From Puia dinghuensis (GTDB lineage: Bacteria; Bacteroidota; Bacteroidia; Chitinophagales; Chitinophagaceae), in assembly GCA_026225275.1 (NCBI GenBank), contig JAMFSL010000173.1, positions 1 to 62,564 of the forward strand: DNA of 62,564 nt. Direction: 5' to 3'. Made by a program: the position numbers and the translations under genes. This document shows, one piece after another, positions 26,816 through 34,086 of the stretch (position 1 is its first letter; each line of letters begins with the position of its first letter). Below the pieces are notes generated by a model, which searched no databases, was not told the DNA's origin, and saw only the letters and a program-made list of their open reading frames with translations.

Positions 26816-27174
26816 GCCTTAACCTTAAAAGTTAAATATAGTAGAAAAAAGACGAATGATCCGGACAGAATGACCGTTTTTTTATATTAGTATTTTTCAA
26901 ATGCTTAACCGACGGAATCACTGTTAGGTAAGTTTTATTGTAGCGTTTGTCTTCATGCGTTGTATTTTTATTATTTTGAGCATGGGCGGGAAGGGGGGAG
27001 GGGGTACTTTTATGAGAACAAAATCAATATTCTATGAAGACTTTCCACACACTTGTCAGGCCTTATTTTGTCATACCCCCTTGTAGCACATCGGATCAGA
27101 AGACTTGCATCATCTAATTACTGCTATCGCATTAATTATTGCAGGTTAATATCTGTTCATTAAATGGTCAATTT
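26816..27174. other. 359-bp divergent intergenic region
   Basis: Spacer between the minus-strand kinase and the plus-strand envelope operon. It contains a plus-strand promoter candidate (26946-26978) and a G-rich tract at about 26985-27004. No RNA gene or repeat was recognised. No TAnnTTTG box was found for the kinase on the minus strand. Confidence 0.5.
26946..26978 (+). promoter_or_regulatory. Candidate promoter of the L,D-transpeptidase operon
   Basis: TTTG at 26946-26949 matches the -33 box exactly. After a 21-bp spacer, TTATTTTG at 26971-26978 matches the -7 consensus TAnnTTTG with one difference. Transcription would begin near 26985, about 190 nt before the first ATG at 27175. Confidence 0.4.
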
Positions 27175-27486
27175 ATGCCAGTATTTGATGTCTCTATCAA
27201 TATTGTTGTGCTTCTGCCGATGCTGGTTATTGCTGCATTATTAGGTTTTTTTTTCAGAAGCGTGCAAATCAGCCGCAAAAATCGACAGATAGCCAGACTG
27301 GAAAAGGAAATGATGCAGGCTTATGCCGAATTGCTGGATACACAGAAAGATTACGCCGAACTGAAAGGCAGGTTAAAGGAAGACGATAGCCTGGTCATTT
27401 CCATCAAGGAGAACAAGAGTCAGGAGTCAGCCACACAGCCATTATCCGGTAGCAATAAGGTCCGGAAGAATGGATCGGCGAGCTGA
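27175..27486 (+). CDS. Small membrane protein with coiled coil
   Basis: A 103-aa protein. An N-terminal membrane helix (IVVLLPMLVIAALLGFFF, about residues 9-26) is followed by a basic stop-transfer patch and a cytosolic coiled coil (RQIARLEKEMMQAYAELLD, KDYAELKGRLKE), then a polar tail. The layout recalls short spacer or scaffold proteins of the envelope, but no family is recognised. The ATG at 27175 was taken; the frame continues upstream only to a TTG. It precedes the next gene by 11 bp, so it probably belongs to the four-gene envelope operon. Confidence 0.65.
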   Translation: MPVFDVSINIVVLLPMLVIAALLGFFFRSVQISRKNRQIARLEKEMMQAYAELLDTQKDYAELKGRLKEDDSLVISIKENKSQESATQPLSGSNKVRKNGSAS

Positions 27487-27497
27487 TCCGCGCTTTT

Positions 27498-28076
27498 ATG
27501 TGTTTTACTGCAGTCAGCCATAGGGCCTGGCGGCCGATTGTCCTATTGAGTAGGCATTGGGGCGGTATTGAGTATGGATTGTCGCCTTATATTAGTTTTT
27601 TTACTACTGAATCACGCGGAAAGCCAGTAAATCTTTTTGCTATGTCGTACCCTTTAAACAGCCTGGGAAAGGCCATTTTTCCAGGTATCTGCGCCATCCT
27701 GCCAGCCATTGGCATCAGAGGAGCACCAGCCTTAAATTATTTTCATTCCGCCGTCTCCACCCCTCATATTTTGGTTAATTCTACGTTATACAAGGGGGAT
27801 ACCGTATTGTATTATCCTATTGCTGGCTTTATCGGCCACGGAAAGAATGGCGATCTGATCATTTCCGTTCCTTCGGCGTCAATTGGGCGATATTCAATAA
27901 GGTTCTATGAGGGGGATCACTATTTCTTATTTGAGATTAAGAAGATTCCCGATCCCATGCTGATCATAGAGAAGAGCAATTTTCAACATGCGGGCACTTT
28001 CCGGTATGAAGTTTACCAGGATAATGCTCTTATCGAAAAGGGCAGTTTCAGCATCAAAAACGATGCGGTCAAATGA
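27498..28076 (+). CDS. Hypothetical secreted beta-rich protein
   Basis: Unrecognised. From the ATG at 27498 the protein has 192 residues; an internal ATG at 27642 (MSYPLNSLGKAIFPGICAIL) gives a better secretion signal and a 144-aa product, and may be the true start. The mature part is beta-rich, with KGDTVLYYPIAGFIGHGKNG, GRYSIRFYEGDHYFLFEIKK and a final FRYEVYQDNALIEKGSFSI. This suggests an Ig-like or jelly-roll fold. It sits 33 bp before the L,D-transpeptidase-fold gene in the same direction, so a role in the same envelope process is likely but unproven. Confidence 0.6.
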   Translation: MCFTAVSHRAWRPIVLLSRHWGGIEYGLSPYISFFTTESRGKPVNLFAMSYPLNSLGKAIFPGICAILPAIGIRGAPALNYFHSAVSTPHILVNSTLYKGDTVLYYPIAGFIGHGKNGDLIISVPSASIGRYSIRFYEGDHYFLFEIKKIPDPMLIIEKSNFQHAGTFRYEVYQDNALIEKGSFSIKNDAVK

Positions 28077-28109
28077 AATCAACTATCCTATCACTAAAAT
28101 CCTAAACCA

Positions 28110-29069
28110 ATGAAACTCTTTACCAACCTTCTATGTAAGGTTGCCCTATCATCCATGGTGATGACAGCACCGGCGATGATAACGAGCCATTCTGATGCCG
28201 GCGGGTCGCTGCCGGATAAAGAGGCTGACATGCCTTTTTATTCGTCCATGGTCATAAAAAATTTTATCGACCATCTGACCGTTGAGCCTATAAGGGCCTA
28301 CCACACCGCAAAGGAATCTGCCGTCGCCTCAGCCACGTATATACTGAAAAAAACGATTGCCCCTGCTATGCCGGTTGCCGTCACCGTCACCGTTGCTGCT
28401 GCAACGGTGGGAAAAAACGCCGTTCTGGTCATGGGCGCGGCTTCGAAATCGTTGGAACTCCGGCGTGTTATCAATGAATCTGCGCTCATATACAGCCATA
28501 TGGATCTCGAAAAGGAAGGATTAAGTGAAAAAGCATTTGAATATGCCTGGAGGGGATATCATAATCTGGTGAAAGAGGGGACTATCAGAAATACAAGCGT
28601 ATTGTCCATCTGTGATTTCAGCCAATCTTCCTGTGCGAAGCGGCTGTATGTGTTGGATTTGCAGCATCAAAAGCTGCTTTACCGGACCTATGTCGCCCAC
28701 GGCCAGAATTCCGGTAGTGAATATGCAGAGTCGTTTTCCAATGAGCAGGACTCTTATAAAAGCAGCCTGGGATTTTATGTGACGCAAAAGACTTATTTCG
28801 GTCGAAATGGCTTATCCCTTCACCTTAACGGAGTGGACAAAGGCTATAATGATAAAGCTTTGAAAAGAAATATAGTATTGCATGGGTCGACTTATGTCGG
28901 CGATCGATACCTGCAAGACTTTGGTACGCTGGGTACAAGTCTCGGTTGTCCGGCCATTCCTGCAGCGATTAGCGGTAGGATCATTCGGAAAGTGAAGGAT
29001 GGAAGCTGCTTCTTCATCTATCACCCGACTTCGGAATACCTGGATCATTCGGCGGTCATTAACAATTAA
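28110..29069 (+). CDS. YkuD_2-family (L,D-transpeptidase-like) murein catalytic protein
   Basis: A 319-aa exported protein (hydrophobic N-terminus, residues about 1-30). The catalytic module of the murein L,D-transpeptidase catalytic-domain family is at about 165-305. Its motif has H258 in VLHGSTYV and C280 in SLGCPAIP, separated by GTLGTS. In better-known L,D-transpeptidases these residues form an acyl-enzyme with a peptidoglycan stem peptide; the exact reaction of this subfamily is not settled. The N-terminal extension of about 100 residues contains an Ala/Val-rich hydrophobic stretch (MPVAVTVTVAAATVGKNAVL, about 91-110), which may be a second membrane-associated segment. Genes for a coiled-coil membrane protein and a beta-rich protein precede it, and a single-helix peptide follows. 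Confidence 0.88.
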   Translation: MKLFTNLLCKVALSSMVMTAPAMITSHSDAGGSLPDKEADMPFYSSMVIKNFIDHLTVEPIRAYHTAKESAVASATYILKKTIAPAMPVAVTVTVAAATVGKNAVLVMGAASKSLELRRVINESALIYSHMDLEKEGLSEKAFEYAWRGYHNLVKEGTIRNTSVLSICDFSQSSCAKRLYVLDLQHQKLLYRTYVAHGQNSGSEYAESFSNEQDSYKSSLGFYVTQKTYFGRNGLSLHLNGVDKGYNDKALKRNIVLHGSTYVGDRYLQDFGTLGTSLGCPAIPAAISGRIIRKVKDGSCFFIYHPTSEYLDHSAVINN

Positions 29070-29088
29070 CTTTAAAACCCTTAACAAC

Positions 29089-29220
29089 ATGGTGAGAACT
29101 TCCCTGGCAGAGAGACAACATCGGTCAAAAGCGATTACGCTCAAAGGAGGAATAGTTCTTTTCTTTTGTTTCCTGATAGGCCTTGCCGCAATACTATTGC
29201 TGTTGTACTCCTTACTGTAA
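29089..29220 (+). CDS. 43-aa single-pass membrane peptide
   Basis: MVRTSLAERQHRSKAITLKG followed by a 23-residue hydrophobic helix to the C-terminus (GIVLFFCFLIGLAAILLLLY). It starts 19 bp after the transpeptidase stop, runs in the same direction and is followed by a strong terminator, which supports it as a real small gene of this operon. The Arg/Lys-rich N-terminus predicts a cytosolic N-terminus. Function unknown; small regulators of envelope enzymes often look like this. Confidence 0.6.
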   Translation: MVRTSLAERQHRSKAITLKGGIVLFFCFLIGLAAILLLLYSLL

Positions 29221-29287
29221 AGTTAATGCATAGCAACTGTCGCAAAGTTGCATATTGGACCTGTTCTCAGGACTGATGCATCCCAGA

Positions 29288-29316
29288 GGCTGATCGAAAG
29301 ATCAGCCATTTTTTTT
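29288..29316 (+). terminator. Rho-independent terminator of the transpeptidase operon
   Basis: A perfect 8-bp stem GGCTGATC / GATCAGCC closed by a GAAA tetraloop, followed by ATTTTTTTT. It lies 67 bp after the 43-aa peptide gene and before the convergent kinase stop. There is no T-run on the other strand, so it works for the plus strand only. Confidence 0.92.
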
Positions 29317-29362
29317 GGCCAAAGGGAGCGGGCACTTTGCGCCAGCGGGAGGGTGGGATTTC

Positions 29363-32300
29363 TTAGACCAGCGGTATCCAGACCGTTACCCGGGTACCCT
29401 TGTCTTTTTCACTCCGGATGTACAGGTTGCCCCGGAGGATCTTCATCAGGTCTTTGATGATCAGATAGCCCAATCCATTCCCTTTTCGATTGTCCACATT
29501 GGCCGAAGAAATAATAAAATGGTCGGCCATAATGCTATTGATCTGTTCGGGGGCCATTCCAACGCCCGTGTCCTCGATGAGAAGGGCGACCCCTTCCTTG
29601 CCGGAAGTGCTGCTGACGCGTACATATCCTTCCGAGGTGAAATTGATGCCATTGAGGATCAGGTTATAAATAACAATCTTGACCGGTTCTATGTATTGGA
29701 AAAGGATCAGTTGCTCATCTATATCGTTGATCAGTCGAATTTGCTTTTGCCTGGCCATGGCGTTAAAAATGCCGGTCAACTGGATGACCAGATCATGCAG
29801 GTTGAAGCTTTCTCTTGCCATGCGACGGTCTTCATTCTTGTATTTGATCCAGTTGAGGATATTGGTAGACAGCAATTCCAGCTCTTTGGAGGTGGTGGCC
29901 ATTTCTCCAATGGCTTCCTGCTGCAATTCTTCCGTCAGGCCATGCCTTTTCTCGATGAGATTTTTGCCGGTCAGGTGCAGAAACCGCAGCGGCGTGATGA
30001 GGTCATGGCTGATGATCGAGATCAGCCTCGTTTTGATAGTATCGGTCTTTTCCAGTTCTTCATTCTTGGCCTGTAATTCCCGGGTCTTTTCGGCAATCTG
30101 CTGTTCCAGCCTGTTCTGCCGGATCCTGAATTGACGGGTGCGCAGCCGGACGATGCCGATCACCAGGGTAGTGAAAAGGCAAAGACCCAATATCCAGCTC
30201 CATAATTGCTGATACCAGTGTGGTTGAATAGAGAAATCATATTCCGTATAGTTGTAGTTGCCAATACCGAATCCGGCCGCCTTGCGCAGGATCAACCGGT
30301 AATTACCCGACATCAGATTGCTGAAATGCAATTTAGGGGCAGGCCCTGCTTCCAGGGACTGCCAATCTTTGAAATAGGGGTCCAGCCGGTATTCGATGTG
30401 CAGGTTTTCCTTATCGGCCCAGGCAGGAAATCCCAGGTCGAAGGTCAGTTCGCGGGTGCTGCAAGGCAGGTCTGCCCTGACCAGGGAGCTGACATTGATG
30501 GCCTGGCTGTCGGCGGTGAAACCATCGATATAGACCTGTCCTTCCGGCAGCCTGGATACGGGTTGTGCGGGATTGACCCAGACCAGCCCATCCATGGTCG
30601 GGAAAGATAGCACGCTATCGTTCAGCCGCAACGCACATGGGGTGCATCCCCCGTTCAGCTCGGTGATATCCATCCCATCTCTGCGGCCATAGTAGTGATA
30701 ATACACAGACGTGATATTGCTGTCGAAGGCTGCGGCCATGTCCTCTGGCCGTGCCCGGAAAAGCCCTTTGTTGGTACTGATCCAGCAATAGCCCAGCTTG
30801 TCGGCGACAAAACAATGCGCATACCGGAGATAACCGTTCCTGTCCACCGGGATGGACCTGATCTTCCCATCCTTATAAAGGAAAATCCCCCGGCCATACG
30901 TGCCGATAAACAGAAAACCCTTGTATTTCCAGAGGGCCCTGACGCAGATGCCCGGTATATATAACAGGGTGTCAACGGCAAAGGTCCGGGTATTATATCG
31001 TAGCAGGCCGTTGCAGCTGGCGATCGCCAGCTGGTCCGGACTCATTTCCAGCATGGAAAAAGGGGCATTTCGGTTGACGTCTGCCAATGGATACCGATAC
31101 CGGTAGTCGATCCTGTTATCATGAAGTTCACCGATGCCGATGGCATTGGCTACATAGAGCCGGCTGCCAGACTGCGCAAAGCCGTCGGTAATGGAGCCCG
31201 CTCCCGGAAGAATGGTTGTCGTCCGATGGGTCTTGTAATTGTAGGAAAAGATACTGTCGTCACGACTATACCACAACACGCTGTCCGGTGTAGTCAAAAC
31301 AAAATTATTGAAGGGGCGATGGACCACCGGCAGTTCAGCCGGGCTGACATGTGTATCCGGCAACACATCTCCTGTGCTGGTGAGGATGGCTGACCCCTGC
31401 GGCCGCCGGAGGCTTGCCGCAGGCGATGCTGGTAATGCAACCTGGCTATAGTAAGCGGTAGGGGATTCCGGAGATGGCATGGCTGCTTTCACCGGCTTTA
31501 TTTCGTTTCTCCGGATGACGATGATCCCTTTAGAGGCGGTACCGATAAAAACAGTCCTGTTGACGGAATCGTAAGCCAGGTAAGCTAAGAAGGCATCTGT
31601 CGGAATAGACTGGCAGATCAGCCGGGCGACGAGTTGCTGACCATCGTAATCCAGTGACCAGGCCCGGGTTCCGCTGACTACGATAGGGTGACTCATGCTG
31701 TTATCCCAGAATAATTTTTGTGGTCTATCCTGGTCCATTCCTTTCAATTCTACGGCAGTTTGCTGTCCGGTGGAAGGATCCAGGTGATAGAATTCCTTTT
31801 TGCCGCTGAACACCCATGTTTGCCCGGCCAGGTAAAAGGGCTTCGATGCCGGCTTGAGGGCAGCGACGAAAACAGGAGACGGATAACCGATCCGGTAATC
31901 ATAGAGGGTATCGAAGCGGGTGAGGATGATCCGGCTGTCGCTCAACGGGATCAGGGATTCCGACCAGAAGCTGAATCCGAAACCAGCAGGTTGCTGCATA
32001 GATGTTTGCCGGAACAATTTTCCTGATGCGATGAGACCCGTCAGCTGAAAGGTGCTCGGCCGGGTATCGATGGTCACGCGTTCCATGAATTGAAGCCGGT
32101 TCCGCATGATAAAGAAGAGGTCTCCAGCTTCATCCGAGGTGTAGATCCTTCCATCCCTGCTTTTAAGCAGGAAAAGCATTCTTTCGGAAAATAATTGTGG
32201 GGTATTGGCCTTCGAGAAAGTGACAAAATCAACCCCGTTGTAGCGGGTTATCCCGGCCTCCGTCGCGATCCACAGGAAGCCCGTCCGGTCATCCCATTGT

Positions 32301-32434
32301 ACCCCTTTGATGCCATTGGAAGGAAGCCCATTGTCTGTAGTAAATCTTTCAACAAGGTAAGCAGGCTGGGCGGGAAGGATAAGATGCCAGCCCAGCAACA
32401 GGGCAGACAGACCAATTATCTTAATAATTGACAT
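29363..32434 (-). CDS. Propeller-sensor histidine kinase paired with a LuxR regulator
   Basis: A 1023-aa membrane kinase with the same plan as the one at 23711. It has a signal peptide (1-22), propeller repeats (TDNGLPSNGIKGVQWDDRTG, FLWIATEAGITRYNG), a Y_Y_Y domain (about 670-735), a transmembrane helix (WSWILGLCLFTTLVIGIV, about 745) and a coiled coil (QIAEKTRELQAKNEELEK). The kinase core has H810 in ISHDLITPLRF, N box near N924 (YNLILNGINF) and G1 box DTGVG (about 955). The gene begins inside the end of the response regulator gene (14-bp overlap), so the pair is translationally coupled and is very likely a dedicated two-component system. The ligand is unknown; related sensors bind oligosaccharides or respond to envelope cues. 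Confidence 0.93.
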   Translation of the reverse strand: MSIIKIIGLSALLLGWHLILPAQPAYLVERFTTDNGLPSNGIKGVQWDDRTGFLWIATEAGITRYNGVDFVTFSKANTPQLFSERMLFLLKSRDGRIYTSDEAGDLFFIMRNRLQFMERVTIDTRPSTFQLTGLIASGKLFRQTSMQQPAGFGFSFWSESLIPLSDSRIILTRFDTLYDYRIGYPSPVFVAALKPASKPFYLAGQTWVFSGKKEFYHLDPSTGQQTAVELKGMDQDRPQKLFWDNSMSHPIVVSGTRAWSLDYDGQQLVARLICQSIPTDAFLAYLAYDSVNRTVFIGTASKGIIVIRRNEIKPVKAAMPSPESPTAYYSQVALPASPAASLRRPQGSAILTSTGDVLPDTHVSPAELPVVHRPFNNFVLTTPDSVLWYSRDDSIFSYNYKTHRTTTILPGAGSITDGFAQSGSRLYVANAIGIGELHDNRIDYRYRYPLADVNRNAPFSMLEMSPDQLAIASCNGLLRYNTRTFAVDTLLYIPGICVRALWKYKGFLFIGTYGRGIFLYKDGKIRSIPVDRNGYLRYAHCFVADKLGYCWISTNKGLFRARPEDMAAAFDSNITSVYYHYYGRRDGMDITELNGGCTPCALRLNDSVLSFPTMDGLVWVNPAQPVSRLPEGQVYIDGFTADSQAINVSSLVRADLPCSTRELTFDLGFPAWADKENLHIEYRLDPYFKDWQSLEAGPAPKLHFSNLMSGNYRLILRKAAGFGIGNYNYTEYDFSIQPHWYQQLWSWILGLCLFTTLVIGIVRLRTRQFRIRQNRLEQQIAEKTRELQAKNEELEKTDTIKTRLISIISHDLITPLRFLHLTGKNLIEKRHGLTEELQQEAIGEMATTSKELELLSTNILNWIKYKNEDRRMARESFNLHDLVIQLTGIFNAMARQKQIRLINDIDEQLILFQYIEPVKIVIYNLILNGINFTSEGYVRVSSTSGKEGVALLIEDTGVGMAPEQINSIMADHFIISSANVDNRKGNGLGYLIIKDLMKILRGNLYIRSEKDKGTRVTVWIPLV

Positions 32435-33032
32435 TGTACAAGGTAGCCAATTCTATTAATTCTTTGAGGTTTGTGGTGAGGGTTTTCTCGAATATCCGGT
32501 TTTTTACCGTAGAAACGGTGTTCATCTTTACATTCAGCGTTTGAGCGATCTCTTTGGTGCCTAAGCCTTTCAACACGTAATGAAGGATCTCCAGTTCGCG
32601 GGGGGCAAGGGCGGAGAAAGGGTTGTTCGGATACCTTGTAGCCGGATCATCCCGCAAATACTGTTCATTCAACAGGAAACGCTGCAAAAGACGGATCGTC
32701 TCTTCTTCCGGCGTCGTCTTGGGAAGATAGTGATCTATCCCATACTGGCGCAGCGCCTTACCATACACTTCCGCCGGCTGCATGGAAAACACCATTATCC
32801 TTAAATCAGGATAGAGCTTGCGGATGGTAGGAAGGATTTCCAGCGTACTGCCGTCCGACAGGATAATATCCAGCACCATATGGGAATATTTCTTTTTTGA
32901 CAGATCCTTCATCAATTCGTTGCAACTGGTCACTTCAGATACAGCTGTAAAACCCAGATGCAATTGTAATAGCAGCTTCAAACCTTTTCGGATCATGCTG
33001 TGATCGTCAGCCAGTAATATTTGTGGTTGCAT
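32421..33032 (-). CDS. NarL/LuxR-type response regulator coupled to the downstream kinase
   Basis: A 203-aa regulator. The receiver begins MQPQILLADDHSMIRKGLK with acidic D9/D10 and phospho-acceptor D55 in HMVLDIILSDG. The usual MP after the phospho-acceptor is replaced by ILSDG, which is uncommon in this family. The LuxR HTH is LAPRELEILHYVLKGLGTKE, IAQTLNVKMNTVSTVKNRIF. The ATG at 33032 was chosen over upstream in-frame extension because it begins the receiver. The gene overlaps the kinase start by 14 bp. A 16-bp perfect palindrome lies 38 bp upstream of its start. Confidence 0.93.
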   Translation of the reverse strand: MQPQILLADDHSMIRKGLKLLLQLHLGFTAVSEVTSCNELMKDLSKKKYSHMVLDIILSDGSTLEILPTIRKLYPDLRIMVFSMQPAEVYGKALRQYGIDHYLPKTTPEEETIRLLQRFLLNEQYLRDDPATRYPNNPFSALAPRELEILHYVLKGLGTKEIAQTLNVKMNTVSTVKNRIFEKTLTTNLKELIELATLYNVNY

Positions 33033-33069
33033 TATTGGGCTAATGTTCAACAATAAAAAAGAACCTGCT

Positions 33070-33085
33070 GTAGAATTAATTCTAC
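33070..33085. promoter_or_regulatory. Perfect 16-bp palindrome upstream of the response regulator-kinase operon
   Basis: GTAGAATTAATTCTAC is fully self-complementary and lies 38-53 bp before the regulator ATG (33032), just downstream of the -7 candidate at 33098-33105. Symmetry and position fit an operator for a dimeric LuxR-type protein, probably the operon's own regulator; it could instead form an RNA hairpin in the leader. The repeat is read directly; the role is inferred. Confidence 0.5.
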
Positions 33086-33097
33086 TTAGTGTTGGAC

Positions 33098-33105
33098 CAA
33101 AGCTA
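33098..33105 (-). promoter_or_regulatory. Candidate -7 box of the response regulator-kinase operon
   Basis: On the minus strand the sequence is TAGCTTTG, matching TAnnTTTG. No clear TTTG lies 19-21 bp upstream. The predicted start near 33091 would place the 16-bp palindrome in the first bases of the leader. Confidence 0.35.
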
Positions 33106-33241
33106 TTAATTTGCTTAGTGTAAAGATCAGCCACCCCCAAATGGTGATCCGGATCAATTAAAAGCACGACCTCCTAAATTTAGACCTGAGTCCTGCAATA
33201 TCCTGCAATTTTAGCTGTGACCTATACCAGACCTGTCATCC

Positions 33242-33258
33242 TTATGGTTCGACCATAA
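33242..33258 (+). promoter_or_regulatory. Short perfect inverted repeat before the hypothetical gene at 33287
   Basis: TTATGGT and ACCATAA flank a TCG loop, giving a 7-bp stem, followed by CAACC and a T6 run at about 33264. It lies 29 bp before the ATG at 33287. It may be an operator or a weak terminator-like attenuator; the stem is AT-rich, so termination would be weak. Confidence 0.3.
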
Positions 33259-33286
33259 CAACCTTTTTTAAACTTAATCTTTTGTT

Positions 33287-33631
33287 ATGTCAGGTTTCAG
33301 ATTGAGATTCAACGGTTTAACAAATATTCCTTACACTGCTGCTATCCAGGAATCCCAGCCTTTCGACCAGTCGTTTGAAGTGGAATACCTTTTCGACCGG
33401 CAATGGAACTGGATCGTTGTCAAGCCTATTCTTGTTCATTCTGTCGTTATTTTTCTGATCAATTTCCCTGATGGCAACGGCGAATCCATGGCGCTGGTGT
33501 ATAATGAAAAAGATACCTGGTCTGATATAGAGAAGGAGTCGACCGGTGAAGCGACAGCCATCGGGGTGGCCATCGAGAATTACTACTCTAACCGTTATCT
33601 GCCTGTACCTCCTTCGCATTTGCTCAATTGA
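33287..33631 (+). CDS. Hypothetical 114-aa protein
   Basis: Unrecognised. It starts MSGFRLRFNGLTNIPYTAAI and has no signal peptide. A beta-rich centre (WNWIVVKPILVHSVVIFLIN, MALVYNEKDTWSDIEKES) is followed by a helix and a Pro-rich end. The hydrophobic stretch at about 45-60 is too short and broken by His to be a safe membrane helix. It precedes the region-2-only sigma gene by 29 bp and the GNAT-ankyrin gene, all in one direction, so the three may be transcribed together. Confidence 0.6.
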   Translation: MSGFRLRFNGLTNIPYTAAIQESQPFDQSFEVEYLFDRQWNWIVVKPILVHSVVIFLINFPDGNGESMALVYNEKDTWSDIEKESTGEATAIGVAIENYYSNRYLPVPPSHLLN

Positions 33632-33660
33632 TCTCATTAACCGGCAACAGCTGTTTCACT

Positions 33661-34062
33661 ATGCCTGAATTCGACGATGTATTCAATGATATAGGGGAGC
33701 AGGATCTTCCCGTCCTGCATTTGCAATTGGGATCCCCTGAAGCTTTCAAGGTGCTTTTTTTCCAGTATTACCCGGAATTGCTTTCGTTTGCACTCATGTG
33801 TCTGCAAGATCAGGATCATCTGGTTGCGCATCGTGTGACATTGGAAGCCTTCTTCCTGTTGTGGGAGCGACACACCGAATTCGACAGGGAGAAGACGATC
33901 AAAGCCTTCCTTTATCTCGCTGTGCGCAACAAATGCCTGCATGAGGCGCGATCCCGTACCCATACCAATGCCCTGCCTGTTACTCCTCCATCTTCCCTGC
34001 CCCAGGATATACTAAGCGATATTTTTGCCTACATTGACCGGTCGAATTTTTTTGCCTATTGA
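33661..34062 (+). CDS. ECF-sigma-like protein reduced to region 2
   Basis: A 133-aa protein with ECF sigma region 2: FKVLFFQYYPELLSFALMCL (about 29-48), AHRVTLEAFFLLWERH (about 56-71) and KAFLYLAVRNKCLHEARSR (about 81-99), matching the usual FEELYRRYYPRLYAFA / FLKLWE / YLYTIARNRALDYLR pattern. After a Pro-rich linker it stops at DIFAYIDRSNFFAY, before region 4, the helix-turn-helix that reads the -35-type box. Either it is a truncated gene or a natural stand-alone region 2. The downstream 24 bp hold no residual region 4 and run into the next gene. The start ATG at 33661 was used; the frame begins earlier only at a TTG. Confidence 0.6.
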   Translation: MPEFDDVFNDIGEQDLPVLHLQLGSPEAFKVLFFQYYPELLSFALMCLQDQDHLVAHRVTLEAFFLLWERHTEFDREKTIKAFLYLAVRNKCLHEARSRTHTNALPVTPPSSLPQDILSDIFAYIDRSNFFAY

Positions 34063-34086
34063 AGGGGATAGCCTAGTTTTATAACA

